From the NCBI RefSeq assembly GCF_016859285.1, contig NC_053417.1:25987206-26051205 (forward strand): a stretch of 64,000 nt of DNA, given 5' to 3'. Shown in pieces: positions 40,895-54,165 of this stretch. The notes under the pieces are model-generated. The model did no database searches, was not told where the DNA came from, and saw nothing but the letters and a program-made list of their open reading frames with translations. The number at the start of each line of letters is the position of its first letter. Positions within the stretch are counted from its first letter, which is position 1. The translations under genes and the position numbers were made by a program. The DNA is from Xiphias gladius. Taxonomy: Eukaryota > Chordata > Actinopteri > Istiophoriformes > Xiphiidae.

Positions 40895-43354
40895 GTAAGA
40901 GAAGAGCCCGAGGAGAATTCAAACAGGGGCCTGGAAGCAAACAGCTACAAAAAAAAAAACATAAAAAAGACAAAAAAAAAACTCCTCATTGACCACAAAC
41001 AGACGTCATGTATTCGACAGATCCCAACTGAGCTGCCTTAATTACTGAACGGTTGCAGCAGAGGCAACAGTCCTTACAATGTGACTGAGTCAGTTCAGAA
41101 AGCACAGTGTAACAGCTATCATTACCTCAAACAGCCTGTGTGTTGCGTCTGTGTCCATCCCAACAGGACCGGGCTATACTTGGGCACGGCATTGGACTCC
41201 ATTTAGGAAGTTAGCATGCTAGCATGTGCACTAAACACAGAGTTCAGCCGAGGCTGCTGGGAATCGCCATCGGTTTTGCCGGTATTTGGCCGTAAAGCAA
41301 AGTATTTAAGTTTTGAGCTGACGATGGGGCCAGATGAGTCAGGGGATCAGCAAAGTGACTGCAATTAATCGAGAGGGGCACATACGTAGATGTCTGTACC
41401 ACATTTCGTGGCAATCCATCCAATAGCTGTTTACACATTTCACTAAAATCCACAAATGTCAGACTCATTACCACCAGAGGAAGAGTTAGTTTTACTTTAC
41501 TTAAGTAAAAGTAGTAATCTGAATACCTCTTTCACACCATTAACTTTTCCTCTAGCGTAGTAAGACACTTTAAAAATACTGCATTACAAGTAAAACTTCG
41601 CAAGTTGAGTAAAATTTGCAGGTGTTATCTTCAAAATGGACTTAAAATATCAAAAGTAAAAGCAATCCATGCAAGAAAAAAAAAAGGCCCCTGTGGGTGT
41701 TATACTTTTATTATCTACGTTATTGGATTCTTATTATGATGTATTAATAGTGATGCATTTATGTGTAAGTAGCTTTTTACTGTGGTATGTTATTGAGTTG
41801 AAGCTGATTTATTTCATATACTGCTGGTTAGTTTTATCTGTAACAGTGCATCACATTTTATGAGCTCATCAGATGTTTTGTATGGAAAATGTCTGTATAA
41901 AGCAACTAGCAACTGCAGCCGTCAGATGAATGTAAGACAAAAGTATTTCCCTCTGAAATGTCGTGGAGGAGAAGTATTAAGTGGCATAACGTGAAAATAC
42001 TCAAGAAAAGTACAAGTACCGAAAATGTGTATGTCAGTACAGAACTGGAGTAAATGTCGGTTCCAAATTTCGTGTCAATCCATGTGATACATGTGGAGAT
42101 ATTTCGCCGGAAGTGGAAATTTTGACCTGCTGGTGGCGCAAGATAAAAAGTCAGAGGATCACTAAAGTCGTTAGGATTCATCCCGTAGGCGCCATCAATA
42201 TGTGTAACAAATTTCATGGTAGTTCATCAGATAGTTGTTGACATGAGTCTGGACCAAAGTGGTGGAAAGGCTGACTGACGTTGTCGTCAATAGAGCGAAT
42301 AGCGCGGCTAAAAACGTACCAAATGAAAATACAGAAATATTCATTTTACACAGTTATGTACCCACAGCATCATGACAAGGATGTTGTCATAGCTACAAAA
42401 TGCCCGATTCTAAACAGCAAAAAAGGCTGCAGTCACTGAAACAGAAATGAAGCCATTCATGGTAAAAAGGAATTCAGTCAAAGGTGACGCTGGATTTCGG
42501 AGGATTTCGGCATCAGTCATTACTCACAGAGCCGGGTGTGCACTAAAGACATCCGGTGATGACTTATAAATAGAAACAGACAGACAGAAAGATAGAGAGG
42601 AGGAAAGTATGTATGTTCCAGGCAGGTGGGCTCCAGGTGGCCAGCCGGTGTAGATGTACTCCGAGGCCTCAAATACAGATTTCTCTGAAAACTATGCTTT
42701 CCTGGCCACCACTCAATGTGTTTTCCATGCTTTCCAAGAATGACAGAGGCTGGAAGGATTGCATTATAATGGGCAGTAGCTCCACTATAACAAGCAGTAG
42801 TTTGGAGTACATTCTTAAACTACTTTTAATTACAAATAAAGCTCACGAAAATCATACTTGGATCATTTTTTGTGTGGAAAAAGCCTCAACCCGTCTTGGT
42901 GCTTATTATTCTGAATGCCAGATCTTGAATGATCTTAGGTATACTTGGAAGGACACGTTGTTTGACTAGACAGTGATACGTTAGTCTAGCTCCACTGTGC
43001 TTGATTGTTTAGCTTCATTATGCTTGATCTATGAACGACTACTGAGTGAAAAGGATATAGTGAAGTCATAATATCAACAACAAGGGCCTGTATCAGACAT
43101 AGTGAAATCATATCTGCCAACTCAAACCAGAAGAGGCAGAGAAGGCTCAACACATTTTTTCCAGAACACACATATGTTGGAAAGTTCCCAGACAGTAAAG
43201 TATCACTCTCACTGACAATGGACACCCTTGAAGAACCCCCCCCCCCCCCAAATCCTGTACAATGACCCTCATTCAGTTTGGGTGAATATTGTTTTGGTAT
43301 GTGATGGTATGCAGGAAAAGCCCGTTGGATTCCTTGTCGATTCATGAATGCAAA
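40895..43354. other. Repeat-rich intergenic stretch
   Basis: 41225-41490 and 41990-42300 are R2 copies: the first has GGCAATCCATCCAATAGC, the second CGTGTCAATCCATGTGATAC, and both carry a GATCA(G/C)(C/T)AAAGT motif. Poly-A runs occur at 40949-40980. 42610-42970 holds only short ORFs without family features. A poly-C run lies at 43239-43249. Confidence 0.45.
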
Positions 43355-44638
43355 AACTGCAAGGCAAAGTTATGAAAATATTATTTGTCCTGTAAAAGCT
43401 AGAAAAGAATGAATTGATTTAAGTGCTGAAAGACAAGAAAAAGAAAAGAAAATCACTCGACGAAATCTGTCGCTCTGGAGCAAAATGTCTGACACGTGTT
43501 CAGGAAAGTTGTCCAACAACCCAAAAATACCTCAGAATGCAGGCAGCATGAAATACAGTGTAGACTCAGACTGTTGTGATGATACTCTGAGCTGACACTT
43601 CTAAAATTACACAGTGGGCAAATCACTTTTACAGATGTGAAACCCTGCAGTTCTCTTGTGTCGATGTTTACTTTGTATAGAGCACAGAGAAATCAAACAA
43701 CAGATGCTCGTTTTATTATCCAGTAGCTGCCACACTAGAGATCAACAAATGCTGCCAATTTCTTACTGTGTATGTAACATATTTAATTATTTTTTGCAGT
43801 AGTGGCAATGCTCAAGGGATGGCAATGTCAGTCCAGCCAGTCTACAACTCGGATGGACTGCCATGAACGTTTCGACGGGCATTCGTGGTTCCCAGAGGAA
43901 GAATCTTTGGTGATCCTCTGACTTCTGATTTAGCAGCATCATCAAGTAAAATATTTAATGTTTCCAATTCTGTGTTTTATGACCGGACAACTGCATAACT
44001 GCAAGGCAAAGTTATGAAAATATTATTTGTCCTGTAAAAGCTAGAAAAGAATGAATTGATTTAAGTGCTGAAAGACAAGAAAAAGAAAAGAAAATCACTC
44101 GACGAAATCTGTCGCTCTGGAGCAAAATGTCTGACACGTGTTCAGGAAAGTTGTCCAACAACCCAAAAATACCTCAGAATGCAGGCAGCATGAAATACAG
44201 TGTAGACTCAGACTGTTGTGATGATACTCTGAGCTGACACTTCTAAAATTACACAGTGGGCAAATCACTTTTACAGATGTGAAACCCTGCAGTTCTCTTG
44301 TGTCGATGTTTACTTTGTATAGAGCACAGAGAAATCAAACAACAGATGCTCGTTTTATTATCCAGTAGCTGCCACACTAGAGATCAACAAATGCTGCCAA
44401 TTTCTTACTGTGTATGTAACATATTTAATTATTTTTTGCAGTAGTGGCAATGCTCAAGGGATGGCAATGTCAGTCCAGCCAGTCTACAACTCGGATGGAC
44501 TGCCATGAACGTTTCGACGGGCATTCGTGGTTCCCAGAGGAAGAATCTTTGGTGATCCTCTGACTTCTGATTTAGCAGCATCATCAAGTAAAATATTTAA
44601 TGTTTCCAATTCTGTGTTTTATGACCGGACAACTGCAT
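43355..44638. repeat. Exact-looking 642-bp tandem duplication
   Basis: Direct repeat with period 642: AACTGCAAGGCAAAG starts at 43355 and again at 43997, and GACCGGACAACTGC recurs at 43981 and 44623. I saw no mismatch in the stretches compared. The junctions share AACTGCAA as microhomology. The duplicated block contains part of an R2 repeat (GGCAATGTCAGTCCAGCC). Confidence 0.9.
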
Positions 44639-46528
44639 AACTGCAAATGTGAGCGTGCTAACACACTACACTGAGACACATCAGCTAGCATTGTCACTGT
44701 GACATATTAGCATGCTGACATTAACATTTAGCTCAAGTAGATGCAAATTTGCCCAGGACGCTGCAAACTGATGCAAGGACGTATTTGTACGAGTGGAAAT
44801 TGTTTCAACTCGAGCAAAAAAATGGAGGGAGTGGGGGAAAAATAACAGACACAACTGGAGTCTCTGCGGAGTTCTGTGTTCAGCAACGACAGGGGCACAC
44901 TCCCACAGATGCGGTCGATTCACCTGCTGCAGGCTAGCTACCTAGCTAACGTGCAGCTGGTCAAACTCGCTTCGCTTACTGTTTGAACACGCCTTTAGTC
45001 TTGTCTCTTATTCGATGAAACGGCTGAACAACTAAAATCGCAACATTATTGGCTGGTTAAAAATATATCTGCAAAACAAAGCAGATTAAAAACTCTTTAT
45101 GTTTACAATTTGACTCTGCACTTGTTTTTGGCCACTCTAGTTTTAACAACCACAACGTCTTCTAATACCCCCTACACATATTTAGGCTTGTGCTTTTTCT
45201 GAAAAGTACATTCTTGTAACCCCAACACTGTGCCCTCAGCAAACCCAGACAATATTCATGTCTGCCAGTTCGTGGGTTTCGGTAGTGCCAACTAGCTGTG
45301 TATGATTTGAGTGCAACTCTAAATAAACAGGCTGTGGGCTGTAACAGCCACAAGTAATACTCTAATCTTCTCCCAGGACAATATTTGACACATACATAAC
45401 ATGCAGAGAGCAGCTCCGAGTGCACTTGGTAATTGGTGTCTGAGGTTTTTGGCACCCCGTGTCACTGAAAGTTTTCCGGTCATTGGCACGTTGGCTCTGC
45501 CAGATCTGCAGGTATCCTTTCAGTGAGGTGGGCAGATTAGCCGTGACTGCTGGAACAGTCCGAAATAGCAGAAAAACATGGAAGCGGCCCAGCTTTGCAG
45601 CCGTAAGTCAGAAAGCATGTGTGAGTTGTAGTCTATTCATGATGTTGATGTACTGAGTTGTACTGACTCATTATTCCAGTAAGGGTTTTGGGGAGGTAAT
45701 GTACTGACAGGCATCACTGGATCACAACCACACCCTGTAGAAGTCACAGACTGAGCTGTCTTTATCCATTCAATACACAATAAATGCGTAATTTGTACCG
45801 TGTCTCTTCTGTCTGCTTCTCTTCCGTCTTTCTTTGTGACTCGCCTTCAACACACCTCAGCTCAAACACTTTCCTCTCACAGCGACATGGATTTGAGATT
45901 TTTACGAAAGTCAGCACTGTGGATAATCTTGTCTTGGCTTTGAAATCAAACAACAATCATTCAAGATATGATTGTTTGGTTGCTGAATCTCTAGAGCAAC
46001 CAAAGAAGTGGAAGAGCAGTTTCAAACAACTTGGTCGTAAAACTCAATAGGGAGTGAAAAGAAAAGATGAAGACATAAATGTTCGAGCAGATGGAAACAT
46101 TTCCTAACATTTATATAATATAATGGACAGCAGCAGAAACACTTTCCCAACTAAGATGTCCAGGTGATTCCTCTGAAAACGCTCCTGTTAAATCCTACAG
46201 GTGCACAGCTGTTATATGATGCAATGTTTAGCTTAAATTGTAGTGAGTGCTTTAAATAAATCCAAAAAAATGAACGGAGACATGACTTAACTCTGCCTAG
46301 CCATTGAGCCAGAGACTAAATACGGTAATTACCAAAATTCCAGACACCAGGGGTCTAAAAATGTCCTAGAACAGAATCGAAAACCACGAAATGGAAACAC
46401 ACCAGAGAAAAATAATTTTTCAAAAACTGATTGTGTAAGTCCTTTGTGATTGAGCATGCTACTGTCAAGATGTAATGTGTCAAGATGTTGTCCAGATGTA
46501 AGCAGCTACAGTGGGAGACACATGCTCG

Positions 46529-46599
<71 letters not shown>

Positions 46600-47129
46600 A
46601 CACAGCCAAAGCTCTTCCAACATGGATAACTCCAGCCGCAGCCAAAATGTTTTCTCTAAAATGACACCTAGATTCCAGGCATTCCAGCTCGATGTGCGAA
46701 AATCCCACAGTGCTGCCACAGGAACACCCAGAGCCGGCGATAAGGACATCGTCCTGACCAAAGGTCACCTCCTGACGTACACGGGGCCGAGGTCACTACC
46801 GTGTCTACAGCGACAAAAAAAAAAAAAAAGAGCACAGATCATCCAGGCCCTCATTCACACCTGCTCAATGTGGCAGCTGCACTGACAGATGTATCAGAAA
46901 AGGGGAGAAACAACTGTCTGTGAGGCATCATGTGCTCCATTCACAACCCAAAGAACCTTGCTCTAATGACAAAAGACAACTTACTGAACTTAGGCAGCTT
47001 CACACATCAGTTTGGTTCCGAATTACGGTGCTGAAAACTGTATTTCTGACAGGTGATATTCACAGTGATATCATGGGAGGAGGGATCTCTTTTGAATCCG
47101 TTTCTCACCTTAAATTTCTCTAGGGACGG
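44639..47129. other. Intergenic, R2 tail and microsatellite
   Basis: 44640-44730 is the distal end of the R2 copy (GCTAACACACTACACTG and CATGCTGACATTAACATT). 46530-46604 is a long (CA)n tract. A poly-A run is at 46815-46829. Nothing else is supported; ORFs of 60-90 codons here have no recognisable content. Confidence 0.45.
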
Positions 47130-47830
47130 CATGGACTTTGGTCCAGACGGAAATATCTCATGTACTATCTGATGTACAGCCATTCATAGTGCCTGGTGGA
47201 TGAATCCTACAGACTTTGATGAGACCCTTACTTTACACGTGGTGCCGCCAACGGGTGAAAGTTTTTACATATACACAGTGAAATATCTTTCATGGTTCTC
47301 CGACATTGTTTCTTACTCTTCCATTTTCTTGTTCCACTTTTTCCTGTTTTTTTTTTTTTTTTTTGGGGGGGTTGGTTCTTTGTGTCATTCGAGTGTTTAA
47401 GGACAGAGGGTGTCGTAATGCTGTAGATTGATTTGTGATTTGTGATATTGGGCTACATAAATGAAATATGACCCGACTTTGGTGATCCCCTTATCTTTCC
47501 TCTAGCGCCAACATGAGGCTGACATTTTTGGTTCTAAGTGAAATGTCTGGACGTCTATCGGGTGGGTTACCAAAGACTTTAATGTCCCCACATTCATGTC
47601 ACCCTCAGGATGAATTTTTAATGAGTGATCATCCCTTAACATTTCATCTAGCACCACCATCTGGTCAAAATTTTAATTTGTCCAATTCTTCACCGAAAGC
47701 CTGCAATACTAAGGACATTCCCATCAGCTGTACTCTGTGTTTGGCGCTAATTAGCAAATGTTAGCATGCCAACACGCTGAACTGAGATGGTGGTGATGGT
47801 ACAAACTGTCCCTGTTAAACACCAGCATGT
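47130..47830 (-). repeat. R2 repeat, inverted, interrupted by a LINE-like 3' tail
   Basis: The minus-oriented R2 copy is recognisable at 47130-47290 (GGACTTTGGTCCAGACGG, GTGGATGAATCCTACAGACT) and again at 47478-47830 (GGTGATCCCC, GCGCTAATTAGCAAATGTT). Between them sits a T-run/G-run and GATTTGTGATTTGTGATATT with GGGCTACATAAATGAAATA (about 47347-47470), which looks like the 3' tail of a fish LINE inserted into the older repeat. Confidence 0.5.
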
Positions 47831-50800
47831 GAGCGTTGCCCTCAGTTGCTGTAAACCCCACTGACACGTTGCATGTAATGGGCTACACGCAAACTCTACC
47901 TGCATGTTTCTATCTCATCATCCTCTCGATTCTGGTCCCTTTTTTTTTTTTTTTTTTTTTTGTCCAAGTCCGGGTTCAGGAGGTTGTTTGTGGAGAGCTG
48001 ATGGCAGCAACACAGTGCAGAAATAGCTTCCTGCATTCACTGACACACCTAAACCAACAACAAATCCATTTCCAACTTTGGTTACTAAAAATAAATCAGA
48101 ACAAATAAATAAGCAACAAGGACTCAATTCAAGAGGGAAGCCACCTAGCACGCTACACAGTGTCAATATTTTTAGCCGAGATTGTCGTTAAGTTCAGGCA
48201 AAGGAAAGATACTCTGCAGACAGCTGGAGACATCTGAAACACAGGAAGACGGCTGAGGATATTTATCACGCAAGCCCCTGCTGGTGAACTTAATGAAGAC
48301 AAAATGGCATTACCTCTACTATCGGATGTTGGAGGAACATTTAAACTAATTTAGAAAAAAAATCAGCTCACGTTTGCTTATGATCGATAAGTTTTATCTG
48401 CTTTCCGGGAACCAGAGGAAGTATCGCAGACTTAATTGCTCATATGTCACTGACAGGGTGAAATATTCCAGTCCATTTCCAGAGGCAACACCGGTAACGT
48501 TTGGAGTACCGAGAGTTCATGGGCATAAAAAAAACCACTGACCACAACCCTGAGACAAACAGACTTTCTTGGACACACCACATTAACTAAATTACAGGTG
48601 AAATGGTTCAGCGATGGCATGAAGTCAGCAGTTGCCGGTGTGTGGGAGTAGTCAGGATGTGCTGCTGCTTTCCCAGGGGTAATTTGGAAACAGTCTGGAA
48701 GCATGCATCGCGACCTTTCGCAGCGTTTGTAGAATTGTTTGGGTTCGATTTCTGGTCAAGATTTTTACCGGCATCCTGCGTTACGTGTGTGAAGATGGGG
48801 AAGAGATGAGCCAAATACTTTTTTCATCTTTCATGCCATGACCGACTATGGCACTTTCCCAGTGGTAAGCAGTCATGTCTTCTATATAAGTATAAGGTGC
48901 AGTTCTGCAGGGTAAAAATACTCAAATACAAGTGAAAGTCCAGTGTTTTGTTATGCAAACCAAAATGTACCTATGTTATTATGCACATCTGAAAAAACTA
49001 ATAAAAAGCATTTGTTTTTGCTGGACTAATGCTTTTATACTGAAGGACTTTTCTTTCACCAGGGAAGAGTCCCCTCCTGTAAGACGGTCTGGAGGGTGTA
49101 GAAACCCAGATATGATTGCACTTGCTCCTGAACCAGAAGCTTCACTTTTTTTTTTTTTCTTTTTTCTTTTTAAATGGTCAGAGACCTCTAGTGGCCAAAT
49201 ATGGAAAGTTTACGTGTACAAATAGCTTATATGTTGTCATGGCTCCCTGAACTCAGCACTGTCACATTCGGATCCCTATTCCTGTTGAAACAGTATTCCA
49301 TATTTGTTTCGTTTTGTTTTTTAAAAATTGTTATTATTCTCACTAAAATCTCATGATATGTCATTTCACACCCAACTGCTGCTGTGCAGTTATGGGCAAT
49401 GAAGTGACAGTGTCCCATAATAAACATCAACTTACAGGTATGCAGACAGTTTTGTTTCACAAGTCCATGCAACTGGTATTATTATACACAACAATCAACG
49501 CACCACGCCACCTGGTTCCTTTATGTGACCTCTCGGAGTAGGCTTAATAGGCCTTTTTCACCGAAGACATTTTGACCTGTTATAGTAAGAAAAACAGGTG
49601 TAAACGATAAAACTAATGACCGTTTAATTCAGCATAGCTGCCTCAGTTTCAGGGTCCTGGTGTTGTACATGCTGGCTCGCTGTCACAGCTGACTGGGATG
49701 CCTGAATAAGGCGGAGCAAATGTTATTGTTATTGGTAACACCTGCGCTTTTCCTACTAGGACACGGTGAAATTTGTGCGGTGAAAAAGTTCTGTCTGTGG
49801 CAGACATTTTTGACATAATGCCCTGATATAACAGGTATAATTAATATCATAACAGGTGTAAATAACAGGTGTAACTCCATGTATACCAGTCTCAGGGACC
49901 TGGTTGTTCATTATGCATGCAGGGTCATGGCTGGGGTTCATACAGGGCTGGAGCTCGTATTTTTAACCTTAATACTGTAAACTTTGTCACGACTCAGAAA
50001 CACAGGAATCAAACGCATGACTGAAAAGGTAGTGCAGGTGAGAGCAGGTAAGGGCTAGGGAAGGGATGGCAGGCAGCGGTCAGTAGCGTGCAGGCAGGAC
50101 AAACCAGGCAAAAGGTGAAGTCCAAAAAAAAAAAACAAAGAAAAAGCCAGAGGTCAAAGACTGGCAGGCAAAAACAGGTAGGTACAAAAATGGCTGGAAC
50201 ACTATGGCTGAGATGACACAATAGAAAATCTGGCAGAGTGCAAAAGGAAGTGGACGGGAAAATTACTAAGGAATGGGGAAAAGGTGAGCAGGTGCTTTAT
50301 CAGGTGGCTGGAAAGGGAGGAAGGGCTGGAGATACGGGGTTGGCCGGATTCTGAAATGACAAAACAGTCAGTGAATCATTGCAAAGCAAGCAGAGAATGA
50401 ATGAATGACTGAATAAACTGTGACAATATATTCAGCTAAAAAGAGACTTTCTTTTTGGTGTTCTGTAAAAAAAATTTCCGATGGTAGTAGGGTTGAGTGT
50501 ACTTGGACTAATGACCTCTGTACGTCAAAAATTCTCGCTATGGCCTTGAATACCTAATGGACCTGACCCATTGGTAATGTTATCAGTCACACCTGTGCTT
50601 TTACTGCTATGGAAAGCAAAAAAAAAAAATGCTGTGAAAAATACCTAGTGGACTTGGAATGTGTAGGTAAAATACGGACATTTTAGTATCACAGGTACTT
50701 GGGCTTGTGAGCAACCACAACAGGTGATGGATGTGAGACAGCTTTGATCTAATATTTGTGAATGTGGGAAGAAGCAGGCGCCCAGCCTCGCACAGATCTA

Positions 50801-53699
50801 TCCTATGCTGCTCTGATATAACAAAGGGTGAAAAGCTCGATCCGTCGACGTGACACGGTGCCAGCGGGAAATCGGTGTGGTGCTGCGCGTCGAAGAACAG
50901 CGCTTGGACATGATGGAGGGTGAAAAGAGGTTTTAATTTTGAAAGGGGGTTTCAACGGTCAGGAAGTGACCCGGGGGCCTCTCACGCATGGCAGGAAAAA
51001 AACTCCGTCGCTGAACCAACACGGTGTGGCTTAAGGCACAGCTGAAGAAAAATCAGTTTACATCTTGGACGTTATTGGAGTAGTTTTGCTCAATGTACAG
51101 TATTAATCGGCGCATAAAACTATATGAGCAAAAGTATGTCCATATACTTCTGCTTATTTTTGGTCTGAGGCTGTTTTTCACGGTTTGCGCGAGACCCTGA
51201 AGTTAAAATTGTCAAACCGGACAGGACTTATTTATATAGGTAATGTTTCAGTGCCCCCCGCTAGGCATTCACTGGCCTTCTTGACAGCTGCTCCCAGATG
51301 TGTCCGGACGGATTTGTCCCTCTTATCCCCGGGGAGGGCAGGTAGTCGTAGGGTATGAGATGAGCTGCAGGCCTGGGGGAAAGTTTTGTCCCCGACCAGA
51401 ATCCCCGCAGCGTGAACTCTGTCACCACGTCCAGGCTTGACCACTCTCCGGCCTGACGGACCAGGTAGGTGATTTCACTTCCACAACCGACCGCCACGTG
51501 CTGCCGCAAACTCTCTGCATTATCCGGACAATAACAGTCGAGCGCGATTTAGACAATCACACATATATAAATGCTGGAGCGACCGCTTCTGCTCAACATT
51601 TATACTCTCAAAACTTGGGCGGAATTTTTTTAAAATTTGACCTCAACGTCTTGGGGTTATCTCTGAATAAACACTGCAAGGAGAAGCAGAACCAAGGCTC
51701 TAAGGAATCAGATTTATATCAAGAGTCATTTGTTGCACAAACTCCCTTATCTCTGTTCACATTATGAGGAATACAGAATGGGAGGGTAATGGATACATGT
51801 TTGTGCACTGATTTTCCATGACCTCAGTCTGAATCCGAATGCATTTGGGCCTCCTGTGAGCTACAACCACAGGGTGGTGCTAACCGGCAGAGACACCAGA
51901 TGACGCTCCAGCAGCAAAGGCAGCCCCTGTACAGGTTCAGCCTTGAGGAGGTTCGCAGCGGATCTGTTCCCCTCGGTGGGAAGCGGTTCCAGTGAAAACC
52001 GGGGACGTTTCATTTCAAATTACACGTTGCTGTTCAAAAAGGGGGGTCAACTCTCATTTTCAAGCTTCGATGAAATTCTGCTTCACCTGCCCAGTGTGCT
52101 GGGTTGGCAGCGGGGACCTCAAAGCGAGAACACTAACGTTGTTGACACAACCAGAGGCCACTCAGAGTAAGTGGCAAAATACAACTTCATTCGTGACTTG
52201 GGCAAACAGATCAGATAAGAAAAACAGAAGACTTTTGACAGGAGGGACTGCGACATCGCAAAAAAGGCTCAAAATGTCTCCGAGGTCTGCACAAACACGT
52301 GACATGAGTGAGACGAATCACTGCAGCTGTTTCTCACCGTTTTCAAAATCTGGGGAAAAAAAAAAAAAAGTGCACAAAAACGAAATCGGGAACTGGAAAA
52401 GTTAGTCAAGCACACAAAGCAAGGAAGTGACTTTGATGGGGTTAGTTTCACTGCTGGTTAAAACCTTAAACCTGCAGCCAAAGCAGCTAAAACAATAATG
52501 AAGAAGTGTGACATTTTGACCGTACATGCTGCTGTGGATTTGCTTCTCTGATAGATAGAGAAGTGACAAGAAAATAGCATACAAGTGTGATATATTCAGC
52601 TGTTTAGACTCAGCACTCTGGAGTCAATTCAAAAAACGATTCAAGCCATGTGTTTTGTTGGTTTTACTTCCTCGTGTCTGGGGTCCCACAGACCCCACTG
52701 CTCCCCAGTGTGTGTGCAGCAATAATAATAATAATTATTATTATCATTATAATTGCAAAATCAACTATTTTTCCCTTTAAATATATAATATCAAAACCAA
52801 AAATATGGAAAAGTATTGGTGGTAACCCTTGACTTTGCACCAAACTCAACTTACACATTTGACAGAGGTGACAAAATACAAAAATGACCATAAAATATCG
52901 TTATGAAAACAAACACATATTTTTCTTAAGGATCAAGCAAACACTCAAACAGAGCAGCAGTTTCAGTTTCACAGTTTTGTTTTCATAATTTCAACATCTC
53001 CCGAAAGAAAATAATCTTTTCCTAGTTCCCCTGAATAACCTCTTTCTTAACTCCTGATATAAACCACAACATCTTTTCCCCTTTAGGCAGATTACTGAGG
53101 ATTTAAAACCTAAAGTTGAGTAGTAAACGATAACGATACACCGATATCAATATCGTTCAAACTGTCGATATTTGACATGTTGCATGGGCAGTGCATGGAC
53201 ACACACCGAAGAAAATGGACGGTCTGGTTCGGTGAGACTGCCAACGTTTGGGCTCAGTTGTATGCCAGAGAGGTTCTAACTCCCAGTCAGAACCTCCAGT
53301 GAACAAACAGCCGATGCGTATTTGACCAGGAGTCACGGGCTTCTGAAACACGTCGCCGGTTCCGGTATCAGGGTCTATGAGCAATTCTCATCAGATCGGG
53401 AGACGTCTCGAGCTGATAGAGCAGAGTTACGCGTGTTCTTGGAGCTTTCAACCCTGCGTTTGCTTTTGAGGTGGCGGAGGTTTCAGTCAGGAAATTTCCA
53501 AACTGGTAGGCCTAATAAGGTTTTGTTGTTGTTGTTGTTGTTTTGTTTTTGTTTTTCTCTCTCTCCAACTTTCTTATTTCAGTCTGCGTCCCTACGAAAC
53601 CGCAAAGCATCCCATCGGAGACAGAAGGAGACAGGGGGCATTGGCTGTCCTGTGGGTGGTAGCGACTGGCCCTGTACGGGGGCCTATACGCCGCACATT
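47831..53699. other. Intergenic stretch with poly-T runs and an LTR-like relic
   Basis: 47941-47961 and 49146-49170 are T-rich runs. 49985-50425 starts TGTCACGACTCAG and ends AACTGTGACA; read on the minus strand it is a pyrimidine-rich LTR-like or terminal-inverted-repeat element, with no clear target duplication, so it is old. 51230-51510 is GC-rich with two overlapping long open frames on the minus strand (see findings). 52720-52755 is an (AAT)n/(ATT)n near-palindrome. No gene could be supported. Confidence 0.4.
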
Positions 53700-53744
53700 C
53701 CGCGTATCCATCACGGAGGGTCTGCATCTCGTTTTGTAGTCACT

Positions 53745-53777
<33 letters not shown>

Positions 53778-54165
53778 GCACAGTTTTTGCCGTGTTTCGT
53801 AACGCGGTTTGACACACAGTTAATTAGCCCGGCGGTAAAGCTCTCATCACATGGGCGCAAAGCCGCTGCCACGCAGGGCCGTTAATCCCTCCACCTACTG
53901 CGGTCCGCAAAAAAGAAAAGAAAATGAACCGCACACCGAGGCTGAAGCGGACCGCGGCTCTGCACAGGCAGCGCAGGCTCTCCCGACAGCTCGCGGGCCC
54001 GCAGCAAGGAGCACCTCGCGGGGCTTTTGTGGCCGGTGCCGCGAACAGAAGGCGTGTCCCCGAGTCATGCATATAATAGCCAGACGAGCGGCGCTCGGCA
54101 TTGGCTCGCCAGTGCTCGGCTCCCTGCACACCAGCGGACTCGCCGGCGGCCGCGTGCTCTCTACG
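53700..54165 (+). promoter_or_regulatory. ada: CpG-rich promoter region of ada
   Basis: Sharp rise in G+C and CpG from about 53830 to 54340, surrounding ada exon 1, after a (CA)n tract at 53747-53776. A TATA-like CATATAATAGC at 54069-54079 lies ~90 bases before the chosen start codon and could position transcription, although mammalian ADA promoters are usually described as TATA-less. Confidence 0.55.

Noticed and set aside
48690-48760. GGTTCGATTTC, a B-box-like string that might mark a tRNA or SINE
   Set aside because: No A box at the right distance upstream and no tRNA fold; single-motif match only.
40895-54165. Search for KCNK15, RIMS4 or other genes that neighbour ADA/WISP2 in mammals
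   Set aside because: No channel pore motif, C2-domain exon or other recognisable piece was seen; the interval is mostly repeats.
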